Below, piece after piece: positions 1 through 6,329 of a DNA stretch of 7,926 nt (the stretch's first letter is position 1; every line of letters starts with the position of its first letter). Under the pieces are notes generated by a model that saw only the letters and a program-made list of their open reading frames with translations, was not told where the DNA came from and did no database searches. Both the position numbers and the translations under genes were made by a program. Source of the stretch: Chloroflexota bacterium (GTDB lineage Bacteria; Chloroflexota; Anaerolineae; Anaerolineales; Villigracilaceae); the NCBI GenBank assembly GCA_021812905.1, contig JAKAMM010000068.1:1-7926 (forward strand), given 5' to 3'.

Positions 1-313
1 AGGCGCTGATATTTGTGTGGCAATCCACACAGGCGACATTTTCCTGACTGTGAACGCCATGATCGAACAAACTCGAGTCAATAAACAGCGAAAGTGTTTC
101 GCCGCTGGGCAGGGTCTTGCTCAAGTTAGGCTGATTGTGGCAACCCAGACAATAATCATTGGAAGGCTTATCCTGCGAAGCAGAAGGCAAAACCGGGCTG
201 GCGATATTTGCCGCATCCGCTTTTGACGTTAGTGCGGCCGCCGCCACGAGAATCAGACTCACCCCGACAATAAAGAGGGTCAACCTGAGCCGATTTGAGA
301 ACCACTTGATCAT
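1..313 (-). CDS. Multiheme c-type cytochrome, N-terminal part (cut by window edge)
   Basis: Only the first 104 codons are present; the gene runs off the left edge. The protein begins with a basic stretch (MIKWFSNRLR), then a hydrophobic segment at about residues 11-29 and a possible cleavage site near SKADA (about 30-35), so the rest is exported. Two heme-binding motifs are visible, CLGCH (55-59) and CVDCH (95-99), with extra histidines at 85 and 88 that could be distal ligands. The pattern of CxxCH, an SGE stretch, a short IDSS turn and CVDCHTN resembles multiheme cytochromes of the cytochrome c3/c7 type, which carry electrons outside the cytoplasmic membrane; more hemes are expected beyond the edge. 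The start is ATG at 313 with AGGAG (324-320) six bases upstream. An ATG five bases earlier hits a stop at once. The partner and pathway cannot be told from this fragment. Confidence 0.85.
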   Translation of the reverse strand, partial: MIKWFSNRLRLTLFIVGVSLILVAAAALTSKADAANIASPVLPSASQDKPSNDYCLGCHNQPNLSKTLPSGETLSLFIDSSLFDHGVHSQENVACVDCHTNISA

Positions 314-327
314 TGCATTCTCCTAAT
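314..327 (-). promoter_or_regulatory. Ribosome binding site of the partial cytochrome gene
   Basis: On the - strand this reads ATTAGGAGAATGCA just before the ATG at 313. AGGAG lies six bases from the start. The same 14 bases precede the decaheme cytochrome gene at 2742-2755, so the two cytochrome genes share a translation start region. Confidence 0.7.
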
Positions 328-395
328 TTCCGAACAATTTCGTTCAAGAAATGCTCGCCTACATTAAGGGCGAATAAGACAATTCTAAATGATTT

Positions 396-404
396 TTTAT
401 ATCA
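396..404 (-). promoter_or_regulatory. Candidate extended -10 promoter for the partial cytochrome gene
   Basis: The - strand reads TGATATAAA, an extended -10 (TGn plus TATAAA, one base from TATAAT). With an 18-base spacer the -35 would be TAGTGA, which is weak. Transcription would start near 389 and leave a leader of about 76 bases. It lies beyond the hairpin at 461-489, so this gene could be transcribed separately from the decaheme gene. Consensus matching only. Confidence 0.35.
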
Positions 405-460
405 AAATAGTGCTGAATATCACTAATTCGGTATGATTAGTTGTCGCACACTATTCAAAG

Positions 461-489
461 GGATGGCGGGCGCAATGCGCCCGCCATCC
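461..489 (-). terminator. Perfect 13-bp GC-rich hairpin after the decaheme gene
   Basis: Arms 461-473 (GGATGGCGGGCGC) and 477-489 are exact inverted complements around a three-base loop. The hairpin sits about 33 bases past the stop codon of the decaheme cytochrome gene. On the - strand it is followed by CTTTGAATAG, so the T-run is short. It is likely a terminator or a 3' end-stabilising hairpin; the weak T-run makes efficient intrinsic termination uncertain. Confidence 0.6.
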
Positions 490-521
490 AAATTCATCCC
501 CAGGTCTTTTGTATTCAAACG

Positions 522-2738
522 TTATGGGCGTTTGAACTTCGCGACGTCGCCGCCGATATCCTTGATCGAGTCATACAGGAATTGCATAACGTATTTTGGA
601 TTGTGGGCAAACGCACCAGGATCCTTGATGGAATACTGATAGTTGTAGGCGGCCTCCAACAAACGAGGGGTAAAGGCGTTGTAGCTAATCTTGCCTTTGT
701 CGTTAGTATCGGCCTTGCCATCTTTGTTCGCATCAACGAAGAAATACGGATAGGAAGCGGCGTCGTAAACGATCGGCGTGCCATTCTTCTCGGCATAGGC
801 TTGGATCCCGGCGTAGAGAGCTGTGCGGAAGCTATCAATCTCTTTATATATGCCTTCCGTGGTGTCGCCATTGCCGTTCCAGTCAGTTGTGTCGGTAGCC
901 ATGCGAATATTCTCGAGGTCCGCAACACCATTCACGTTCGTGTGGCAGGCTTTGCATGCATCGGTCTTGACGTTCAAAGCATGGACATCATGGCAGTCGG
1001 TGCACTTGTTGAGCGGATGAGTCGCATTGTAACCAACATACTTTTGATTGGCGTACTCGTACGCACCCTGGGCCTGGGTACCGAAGAGAGTTGCGCCGGC
1101 GGCAAAGTAATGCACATTCTTGAAGGTGATCTTGGCATCGACCGTGTCAGCCGCTTTGCCAGCCAGATAGTTATTCACGGTCACAGTGGATTCGCGACCC
1201 TGATGGCACTCGATGCACAGGTTGGCATCTTCAGGAATCAGGTTACCCTTATCATCCTTCTTGGTGCTGAAGGTCAGCTGTGCGCCATTGGGGAAGGGTA
1301 CAGTAGTGACTGCAATGCGGTCGGGGCCGGCGGCTGTCGTATGGCAGGTAATGCACATGAAGCCATTGGAGGCAGGCTGACCAACTATACCGGTGATCTG
1401 GATGCCAGACTTGGTAACAACTTCCGTTCCCTTATTGGCAATATATTGCGGCATGCCAGTCGCGCTGTGGCACTTGGCGCAGCCAGCATCAACGATGCCG
1501 GTTTTATCCCAGTGGCGGAACGGCCCGGTATCGCCAGCAAAGTGGCCGGCGTCATTGCGAGCCATCTTGCTCATATCAACCGGCTTGGAGATCTTGCCAT
1601 TCAAGTCGGCAGTCGAGTCATACAGCAACTCGATGATGTACTTAGCGTTGTGAGCAAAGGCACCGGGATCCTTGACGGAAACCTGATAGTTATAGGCGGC
1701 CTTCAAAAGGCGGGCTGTGAACTTGTCGTAGCTGATGTTCTTTCCAGCGCTGTCCTTGGCAATCGCGCCATTCGCGTCAGCAACGAAGAAGTACGGATAG
1801 GCTGTCCCATCATAAACGATCGGCGCGCCAGCGACTTCGGTGGCATACATCTGGATCGAGCTGTACAGGGTATCCTGCAGGCCCTTGATCTCAGCCGCAA
1901 TACCTTCCTTCACGTCACCATTACCGTTGTAGTCGACCAACGATCCGTTCATGCGCACATTCTTGAGATCGTCAACAGTCTTGACGTTCGTATGGCATTC
2001 GGCGCATTTGTCAACACGAACCGTGGTTGCATGTTGATTGTGGCAGGCAACGCAGGTATCCATGCCATTTACATGGCGGAACTTGGGATCGTAGACTTTG
2101 CCGTCGTACTCATAACCCATCTGGGCCTGGGAACCGTACAGCGTACCACCGGCAGCAAAATAGTGAACGTTGATAAAACCAAAGCTGGTTTTCTTACCGC
2201 TTGCATCCGTGATCGGAGCGACCACAGCATCGACATCGGTAACTTTGAAATCAGCGATCTTCTTATCAACGCTGACCTTGGACTCGCGTCCCTGGTGGCA
2301 GGTCATGCAAAGTGCTTCGCCTTCCTCGGAAGTGTCTACAACTTTTCCGGAGGGGAAAGTGACGGATGTCAGAGCGGCGGCTTTGTCATTATGGCAGGTC
2401 GTGCAGGTGAATGTGCCCTGAGGTGCGGGCACCGCGGCAGTAACCTTGCCATTCGCCACAAAATCCTGGAAACCGGCGCTGGTATGGCACTTGGCACAGG
2501 AAGTCGGGACCTCGGCGGGGTTAGCCTTGTTCCAGTGGTTGAAAGCTTCCGCGTCAGTTTTCGCGTGGCCTGAGCTTAAAAAGGCATCCATGTTCGGAAC
2601 TTCCAGAGTGGGCTGGGCAACAGGGGTTGCACTCTGGGTTGTTGTTGCAGGGGTGGTTGCATTACCGCCGCAGGCTGACAGAACAGCCGCTGCGGCAATC
2701 AACACACCCATCAAAACGAGCATCTTTTTGAAAGACAT
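522..2738 (-). CDS. Decaheme c-type cytochrome lipoprotein made of two five-heme units
   Basis: A 738-residue exported cytochrome. Residues 1-23 form a lipoprotein signal with lipobox LSAC (lipidated Cys23), followed by a Thr/Pro-rich linker to about residue 50, so it should be anchored to the outer face of the membrane. Ten CxxCH motifs start at residues 81, 112, 144, 229, 245, 420, 462, 508, 579 and 595. They form two matching sets of five with the same order: HWxK before heme 1, CHQGRES after heme 3, NVHYFAAG between hemes 3 and 4, CHxxH at heme 4, CHTNV at heme 5, then a heme-free C-terminal part ending in DPGAFAHN and LYDS. DxNGNGD stretches (269-275, 619-625) look like calcium loops. 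ATG at 2738 has AGGAG nine bases upstream. Electron transfer at the cell surface is the safe call; the substrate or partner is unknown. It is divergent from ccmE, whose products should mature it. Confidence 0.93.
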   Translation of the reverse strand: MSFKKMLVLMGVLIAAAAVLSACGGNATTPATTTQSATPVAQPTLEVPNMDAFLSSGHAKTDAEAFNHWNKANPAEVPTSCAKCHTSAGFQDFVANGKVTAAVPAPQGTFTCTTCHNDKAAALTSVTFPSGKVVDTSEEGEALCMTCHQGRESKVSVDKKIADFKVTDVDAVVAPITDASGKKTSFGFINVHYFAAGGTLYGSQAQMGYEYDGKVYDPKFRHVNGMDTCVACHNQHATTVRVDKCAECHTNVKTVDDLKNVRMNGSLVDYNGNGDVKEGIAAEIKGLQDTLYSSIQMYATEVAGAPIVYDGTAYPYFFVADANGAIAKDSAGKNISYDKFTARLLKAAYNYQVSVKDPGAFAHNAKYIIELLYDSTADLNGKISKPVDMSKMARNDAGHFAGDTGPFRHWDKTGIVDAGCAKCHSATGMPQYIANKGTEVVTKSGIQITGIVGQPASNGFMCITCHTTAAGPDRIAVTTVPFPNGAQLTFSTKKDDKGNLIPEDANLCIECHQGRESTVTVNNYLAGKAADTVDAKITFKNVHYFAAGATLFGTQAQGAYEYANQKYVGYNATHPLNKCTDCHDVHALNVKTDACKACHTNVNGVADLENIRMATDTTDWNGNGDTTEGIYKEIDSFRTALYAGIQAYAEKNGTPIVYDAASYPYFFVDANKDGKADTNDKGKISYNAFTPRLLEAAYNYQYSIKDPGAFAHNPKYVMQFLYDSIKDIGGDVAKFKRP
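549..1547 (-). repeat. Five-heme unit 2 of the internal duplication
   Basis: This encodes residues 398-730, from GHFAGDTGPFRHW to DPGAFAHNPKY and LYDSIKDIGG. It holds hemes 6-10 and aligns with unit 1 at an offset of about 341-350 residues. Its loop at residues 669-680 (DANKDGKADTND) has the full DxNxDG pattern with Asp at positions 9 and 12, unlike unit 1. Confidence 0.85.
1596..2570 (-). repeat. Five-heme unit 1 of the internal duplication
   Basis: This encodes residues 57-381 of the decaheme protein, from GHAKTDAEAFNHW to DPGAFAHNAKY and LYDSTADLNG. It holds hemes 1-5. Its EF-hand-like loop at residues 321-332 (starting DANGAIAKD) lacks the usual Asp/Gly at positions 5 and 6 and the acidic residue at position 12. 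Confidence 0.85.
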
Positions 2739-2741
2739 TTT

Positions 2742-2755
2742 TGCATTCTCCTAAT
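2742..2755 (-). promoter_or_regulatory. Ribosome binding site of the decaheme cytochrome gene
   Basis: The - strand reads ATTAGGAGAATGCA, the same 14 bases found at 314-327 before the other cytochrome gene. Here AAA is added before the ATG at 2738, which gives nine bases between AGGAG and the start. Confidence 0.7.
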
Positions 2756-2850
2756 CATTGGGTTACAACTTGTTTTTCCGTACTAAGTTCTTGCCGAGAC
2801 ACCTCCTCCACAAAAGGGTAAATTTTCTAAATCAGGGGTATACAAGCAAG

Positions 2851-2879
2851 ATTGTACGCTTTAGTAACATTAATCACAA
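2851..2879 (-). promoter_or_regulatory. Candidate sigma-70-type promoter of the decaheme gene
   Basis: On the - strand, TTGTGA (2879-2874) and TACAAT (2856-2851) are separated by exactly 17 bases. These match the -35 and -10 consensus at four and five of six positions. The start would be near 2844, giving a leader of about 106 bases. This is the best-spaced pair I found upstream of the gene. Confidence 0.45.
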
Positions 2880-2902
2880 GTTAAAATCGAGGCAAACTTA
2901 CA

Positions 2903-2914
2903 TGACAAAAGTCA
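2903..2914. promoter_or_regulatory. TGAC-AAAA-GTCA palindrome, possible CRP/FNR-family operator
   Basis: TGAC (2903-2906) and GTCA (2911-2914) are perfect inverted halves around AAAA. CRP/FNR-family regulators bind two-fold symmetric sites whose halves often contain TGA and TCA. The centre (about 2908.5) lies roughly 64 bases upstream of the predicted - strand start, close to where activators of this family often sit. No regulator gene is in the window, so the link is inference. Confidence 0.3.
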
Positions 2915-2953
2915 CAATTTTCAGGTTGGTAGATATAAAAATTTCGAACTCAT

Positions 2954-2982
2954 TTCACATCTCAGATTTGCTTTTTCATAAT
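2954..2982 (+). promoter_or_regulatory. Candidate upstream promoter for the ccm cluster
   Basis: TTCACA (2954-2959) and CATAAT (2977-2982) are spaced by 17 bases, each one base from consensus. Transcription would start near 2989, with a leader of about 119 bases before ccmE. It may act as well as, or instead of, the extended -10 at 3068. Confidence 0.35.
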
Positions 2983-3067
2983 ATAAATGGGATAGAATCA
3001 GGTGGGTTTCGTGACAAATGTCTGAGCAATTTTCAGCATTCATTAATGTCATCATGTAGAATGAGAC

Positions 3068-3076
3068 TGTTATAAT
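3068..3076 (+). promoter_or_regulatory. Extended -10 promoter of the ccm cluster
   Basis: TGTTATAAT is a perfect extended -10 (TGn followed by TATAAT). No good -35 lies 16-18 bases upstream, which extended -10 promoters can tolerate. Transcription would begin near 3083, about 25 bases before the ccmE start, which leaves room for the GGAGG at 3097-3101. Confidence 0.5.
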
Positions 3077-3107
3077 ATTTTCTTCAATCAATCCTCGGAG
3101 GTTTCCC

Positions 3108-3587
3108 ATGGGACGTACGAAATTCATCATCGGCGGCTTGTTGATCTTGGGTGCGGTCATTTACCTGATCTTCTCATCCACACAGGCCAGCGCTGAATAC
3201 TTTATGACCGTTGACGAACTCAACGCCAAAGGCGCGAGCATTGTCGGGCAGAACGTGCGTCTCTCCGGCGCAGTTGTCGGCGATACCATCCAATATGATC
3301 CAAAGACCTTGACACTGAGTTTTCAAATTGCCCACGTAACAGGCGACAACAATCAGGTCGAGGCGCAGGGCGGACTGGCCACCGTTTTACACGCGGCAGT
3401 CATCGACCCGAACCGGGCGCGCATCAAAGTGGTTTACAGCGGTCCCAAACCTGACCTGCTCAAGAATGAGGCCCAGGCTATCATGACCGGCCAGTTGGGT
3501 TCGGATGGCGTTTTCCATGCCGATGAACTTCTGCTTAAATGTCCAACCAAATATCAAGACGCCGTACCATCGCAGACAGCCAACTAA
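3108..3587 (+). CDS. ccmE: Cytochrome c maturation heme chaperone CcmE, Cys-type
   Basis: CcmE is a membrane-anchored periplasmic-side chaperone that binds heme covalently for a time and hands it to CcmF for attachment to apocytochromes. The 159-residue length suits the family. A single N-terminal membrane segment (about residues 6-23) is followed by a beta-barrel (OB-fold) domain with the conserved stretch VRLSGAVVGDTI (50-61), VVYSGPKPDLL (108-118) and MTGQLGSDGVFHADELL (126-142). Classical CcmE has a heme-binding His in an HxxxY motif at this point. Here the motif is CPTKY, Cys145 and Tyr149, the CxxxY variant known from archaea and Desulfovibrio-type systems. ATG at 3108 has GGAGG six bases upstream. 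It is first in the cluster and separated from ccmF by a strong hairpin. Confidence 0.93.
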   Translation: MGRTKFIIGGLLILGAVIYLIFSSTQASAEYFMTVDELNAKGASIVGQNVRLSGAVVGDTIQYDPKTLTLSFQIAHVTGDNNQVEAQGGLATVLHAAVIDPNRARIKVVYSGPKPDLLKNEAQAIMTGQLGSDGVFHADELLLKCPTKYQDAVPSQTAN

Positions 3588-3591
3588 TATT

Positions 3592-3624
3592 ACAAAACCT
3601 GACAGGAGGCCTGTCAGGTTTTGT
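3592..3624. terminator. Perfect 15-bp hairpin between ccmE and ccmF
   Basis: Arms 3592-3606 (ACAAAACCTGACAGG) and 3610-3624 are exact inverted complements with the loop AGG. The outer arm ends in A-run and T-run, so it can act as an intrinsic terminator on either strand; on the + strand it ends in GGTTTTGTTTC. It begins five bases after the ccmE stop. Because ccmF follows at 3650 without a clear promoter, it may cause partial termination, protect the ccmE message, or be a dispersed palindromic repeat. Confidence 0.65.
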
Positions 3625-3649
3625 TTCAAGTCCCCAGTAGGAGATATCT

Positions 3650-5719
3650 ATGCTCGCTGAAATTGGTTATGGTATTTTAGTGGTTGCTTTTTTTGTCGCG
3701 TTGTATAGTGTGGGCGCGGCTATTTATGGTGACCGAAAAAAATCGGCCGCCATCGTCGAGTCTGCGCGGCGCGCCATGTTGTTGCTGTGGCCCCTCATTA
3801 CACTATCTGCCGCCTGTTTGATCTATCTGCTCGTCACCAATCACTTTGAAGTTTCGTTTGTTTATGAAGTGACCAGCCGCAGTATGCCGACCTACCTTAA
3901 GATTACCGCCTGGTGGGGCGGACAAGCCGGTTCACTCGTCTTCTGGTCATGGCTCATGTCGGCCTTCGCTTCGCTGGTCACCCTCCGTAAATGGGACCGC
4001 GACCGCGAATTCCTGCCGTGGGTGATTGTGGTCACTTCCATTACAACGGCCTTTTTCATTGGCCTGGCGGTTTTCTACGAGAATCCCTTTGCCTTCATGT
4101 GGTTTGATAAGGCCGGACAGGTTGTCAAGGCCATGTTCCAACCGATCGGGACAACTCCTGTTCCCCTACCGGCCGATGGGAATGGTCTCAATCCATTGCT
4201 GCGCCATCCCGGCATGATCATCCATCCGCCGATGTTGTACCTCGGCTTTGTATCCTTTGTAATCCCCTATGCCTTCGCAATGGCTGCCCTCATCACTGGC
4301 CGCACCGATGATCGTTGGATTCGCATTACCCGCCGCTGGACATTGGTAGCATGGCTATTCCTGTCTGCCGGTCTCGTACTCGGCAGCCGCTGGGCTTATG
4401 ATGTGCTTGGCTGGGGCGGCTTCTGGGGCTGGGACCCTGTCGAGATCGCGGCCCTCATGCCCTGGCTGACCGGAACCGCTTTCCTGCATTCCGTCATGAT
4501 CCAGGAAAAACGTGGAATGCTCAAGCACTGGAATATGATCCTGATCATCCTGACTTATGCGCTGGTCATCTTCGGAACATTCCTGACCCGTTCCGGCGTG
4601 CTGTCATCGGTACACGCCTTCGCCCAAAGCGCGATCGGCCCGGCCTTCTTTGCGTTCATCGGCATCACTTTCATTACATCCATTGCACTGGTGATCTATC
4701 GCTGGCCTGAACTGCGCGGCGAGACTGAGATGAAATCCATGCTCTCGCGCGAGGCCTTATTCCTGCTCAACAACCTGCTCTTTATGAGCATACTGGTTGT
4801 ATGCTTCTGGGGTGTGATCTTTCCGCTTATCTCTGAACTCGTCACCGGACAAAAGATTACAGTTGGCCCGCCGTTCTACCTGAGAGCCACCGGACCGCTT
4901 TTCGCTGGCTTGATGTTCCTGATGGGCATCGCCCCACTCTCTGCCTGGGGACATTCAACGCTAACCACTCTGGGCCGCGCTTTATGGAAATCTGCGGTGG
5001 CCGCGCTTGTCATTACTGTGATTCTGTTCTTCACATATACAAAGAACGCCATCGCGCTGACCGGCTTCTTCCTGATCGCCTTCGTCTTATTGGTGACTTT
5101 GGTTGAGTTCTGGCGCGCAACCTTGGCGCGCATGAAGTCTCAAAACGAAAACTTCCTCCTCGCTCTGTGGACTCTGGTGGGACGCAACCGCCGGCGCTAT
5201 GGCGGCTATGTGATTCATGTCAGCATGATGTTGATGGCCATCGGCATTCTCGGCATCAATGTCTTCCAGATCGATACCCAGCAAAGCCTGTCGCAGGGAC
5301 AATCCATAAGCATCGGCGATTACACATTGACTTTCAACGATCTCAAGCAATTCCCCAACATGGTGAATGGACAAGAGGAACGTTATGTCAACCGCGCCGA
5401 GATCAGTCTCTCCGAAAATGGCAAGTTCTTGACAGTCTTGTATCCACGCTATGACGTTTACCCTGATGGACAGCCAATGACCATCCCCGGTTTATATAGC
5501 ACACTCAAAGGTGATGTTTATGTGATCCTGGTGAATTGGGAAGGCTCATCGGCGAATCTGGCGCCATTCAAGGTCTTCATTAACCCGTTGATCAATTGGC
5601 TGTGGATCGGCAGCATCCTGTTCATCTTCGGTATCCTGATTGCCGCCTGGCCGGAACGCGAAGCCGAACTGGTGACTGCTCGTTCACAACGAGCGCATCA
5701 AACCAGTGCAGCGGATTAA
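3650..5719 (+). CDS. ccmF: Cytochrome c heme lyase subunit CcmF
   Basis: CcmF is the large membrane protein of the heme lyase: it takes heme from CcmE, reduces it with its own heme b, and joins it to CxxCH thiols on the outer face. The 689-residue protein has many membrane segments. Visible landmarks are WWGGQAGSLVFW (88-99), IHPPMLYLG (191-199, His192), the WWD-type heme-handling stretch GWGGFWGWDPVE (254-265), FLHS (His280), SGVLSSVHAFA (315-325, His322) and YGGYVIH (517-523, His523). His192 and His322 fit the two outer-face heme ligands of the family, and His280 and His523 the stable heme b ligands. A large soluble loop lies at about 541-643 before the last membrane segment (about 645-667). 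ATG at 3650 has AGGAG six bases upstream. Confidence 0.96.
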   Translation: MLAEIGYGILVVAFFVALYSVGAAIYGDRKKSAAIVESARRAMLLLWPLITLSAACLIYLLVTNHFEVSFVYEVTSRSMPTYLKITAWWGGQAGSLVFWSWLMSAFASLVTLRKWDRDREFLPWVIVVTSITTAFFIGLAVFYENPFAFMWFDKAGQVVKAMFQPIGTTPVPLPADGNGLNPLLRHPGMIIHPPMLYLGFVSFVIPYAFAMAALITGRTDDRWIRITRRWTLVAWLFLSAGLVLGSRWAYDVLGWGGFWGWDPVEIAALMPWLTGTAFLHSVMIQEKRGMLKHWNMILIILTYALVIFGTFLTRSGVLSSVHAFAQSAIGPAFFAFIGITFITSIALVIYRWPELRGETEMKSMLSREALFLLNNLLFMSILVVCFWGVIFPLISELVTGQKITVGPPFYLRATGPLFAGLMFLMGIAPLSAWGHSTLTTLGRALWKSAVAALVITVILFFTYTKNAIALTGFFLIAFVLLVTLVEFWRATLARMKSQNENFLLALWTLVGRNRRRYGGYVIHVSMMLMAIGILGINVFQIDTQQSLSQGQSISIGDYTLTFNDLKQFPNMVNGQEERYVNRAEISLSENGKFLTVLYPRYDVYPDGQPMTIPGLYSTLKGDVYVILVNWEGSSANLAPFKVFINPLINWLWIGSILFIFGILIAAWPEREAELVTARSQRAHQTSAAD

Positions 5720-5722
5720 CCG

Positions 5723-5791
5723 GTAATGCGTAACGAGTAAAAAGGAAATACTCATGGAATTCAAACTCAGCAACAAAAACTTACGCATTAC
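5723..5791. repeat. Inverted repeat enclosing the ccmH ribosome binding site and start codon
   Basis: GTAATGCGTAA (5723-5733) is the exact inverse of TTACGCATTAC (5781-5791), with 47 bases between. The enclosed stretch holds AAAGGAAA (5741-5748) and the ccmH ATG (5754). The right arm lies inside the coding sequence and encodes part of LRIT. The core ATGCGTAA is shared with the repeat at 7430-7495. It could be a dispersed palindromic element or a fold that affects ccmH translation. Confidence 0.5.
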
Positions 5792-6269
5792 GTTCTTCGT
5801 CTTACTTGCAATTGCGCTCGCCTTTTTCATAGCGAGTCAAATTTATCGCCCCGCGCTGGCGCAAAACCCAACGCCCACCGACGATGAAGTCAATCGCATT
5901 GCGCACCAGTTATACTGTCCGGTCTGCGAGAATACGCCGTTGGATGTATGTCCTACCGAGGCTTGCCGCCAGTGGCGCGACCTGATCCGCCAGCAGCTCT
6001 CTCAGGGTTGGACGGAAGATCAGATCAAACAATATTTCATTGACCAGTATGGCGTGCGCGTGGTGGGCGAACCGCCTGCCACCGGATTGAATTGGCTGAT
6101 ATATGTCCTACCTCCCCTCATTATATTGGCAGGAGCCTTCATACTTTTCCGCGCGCTGCGAGCGTGGACAAAGTCGTCGAAAGCCTCAGCCGCTACCGGG
6201 TCCGAGATTGAAGCGCCGAAGGATGAATACGTCGCGCGATTGGAAGAAGAGTTAAAGAAAAGAAAATAA
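5754..6269 (+). CDS. ccmH: Cytochrome c maturation protein CcmH with four cysteines
   Basis: CcmH (CcmL/NrfF family) is a membrane-anchored thiol protein that handles apocytochrome cysteines and works with CcmF in heme attachment. The 171-residue protein has an N-terminal signal or anchor (about 12-31, ending near ALAQ), a small helical domain, a second membrane segment (about 115-135), and a charged cytoplasmic tail ending in ARLEEELKKRK. The family signature is clear: LYCPVCEN (53-60), DLIRQQLSQGWTEDQI (76-91), YFIDQYGVRVVGEPP (94-108). The active pair is Cys55/Cys58. Two more cysteines follow at 66 and 71, which the classical proteins lack. The start at 5754 is supported by AAAGGAAA and by the signal segment, which leaves no later start. 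Confidence 0.92.
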   Translation: MEFKLSNKNLRITFFVLLAIALAFFIASQIYRPALAQNPTPTDDEVNRIAHQLYCPVCENTPLDVCPTEACRQWRDLIRQQLSQGWTEDQIKQYFIDQYGVRVVGEPPATGLNWLIYVLPPLIILAGAFILFRALRAWTKSSKASAATGSEIEAPKDEYVARLEEELKKRK

Positions 6270-6329
6270 TCAATGCTCACCTGTGCCTGCGCCGGGGACG
6301 GCTCAGGGAGCTGGCATCAGGAGAATGTT

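Larger units (their letters stand above)
2739..3107. other. AT-rich divergent control region between the decaheme gene and ccmE
   Basis: This 369-base gap separates two genes transcribed away from each other and is clearly richer in A and T than the genes around it. I see candidate promoters in both directions, a TGAC-N4-GTCA palindrome, a smaller GACA-AA-TGTC palindrome at 3013-3022, and an unused Shine-Dalgarno-like stretch at 2800-2809 on the - strand. I see no convincing small gene or known riboswitch fold here. Confidence 0.7.

Noticed and set aside
441..2573. A 710-codon open frame on the + strand opposite the decaheme cytochrome gene
   Set aside because: It is antisense to a gene with ten CxxCH motifs, a lipobox and an internal duplication. 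Its own translation has no recognisable domain and is a by-product of codon use in the real gene.
2758..3160. Short open frames on both strands in the divergent gap
   Set aside because: They lack convincing ribosome sites and overlap promoter signals and the start of ccmE. Their composition looks like AT-rich non-coding DNA.
3947..5374. Several - strand open frames within ccmF
   Set aside because: CcmF is continuous on the + strand with all expected histidines and the WWD region; the opposite frames show no domain.
6273..6329. A 19-codon upstream extension of the ccmG-like gene
   Set aside because: The later ATG at 6330 has AGGAG at the right distance and is followed by a normal membrane anchor. 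The extension has no ribosome site at 6273.
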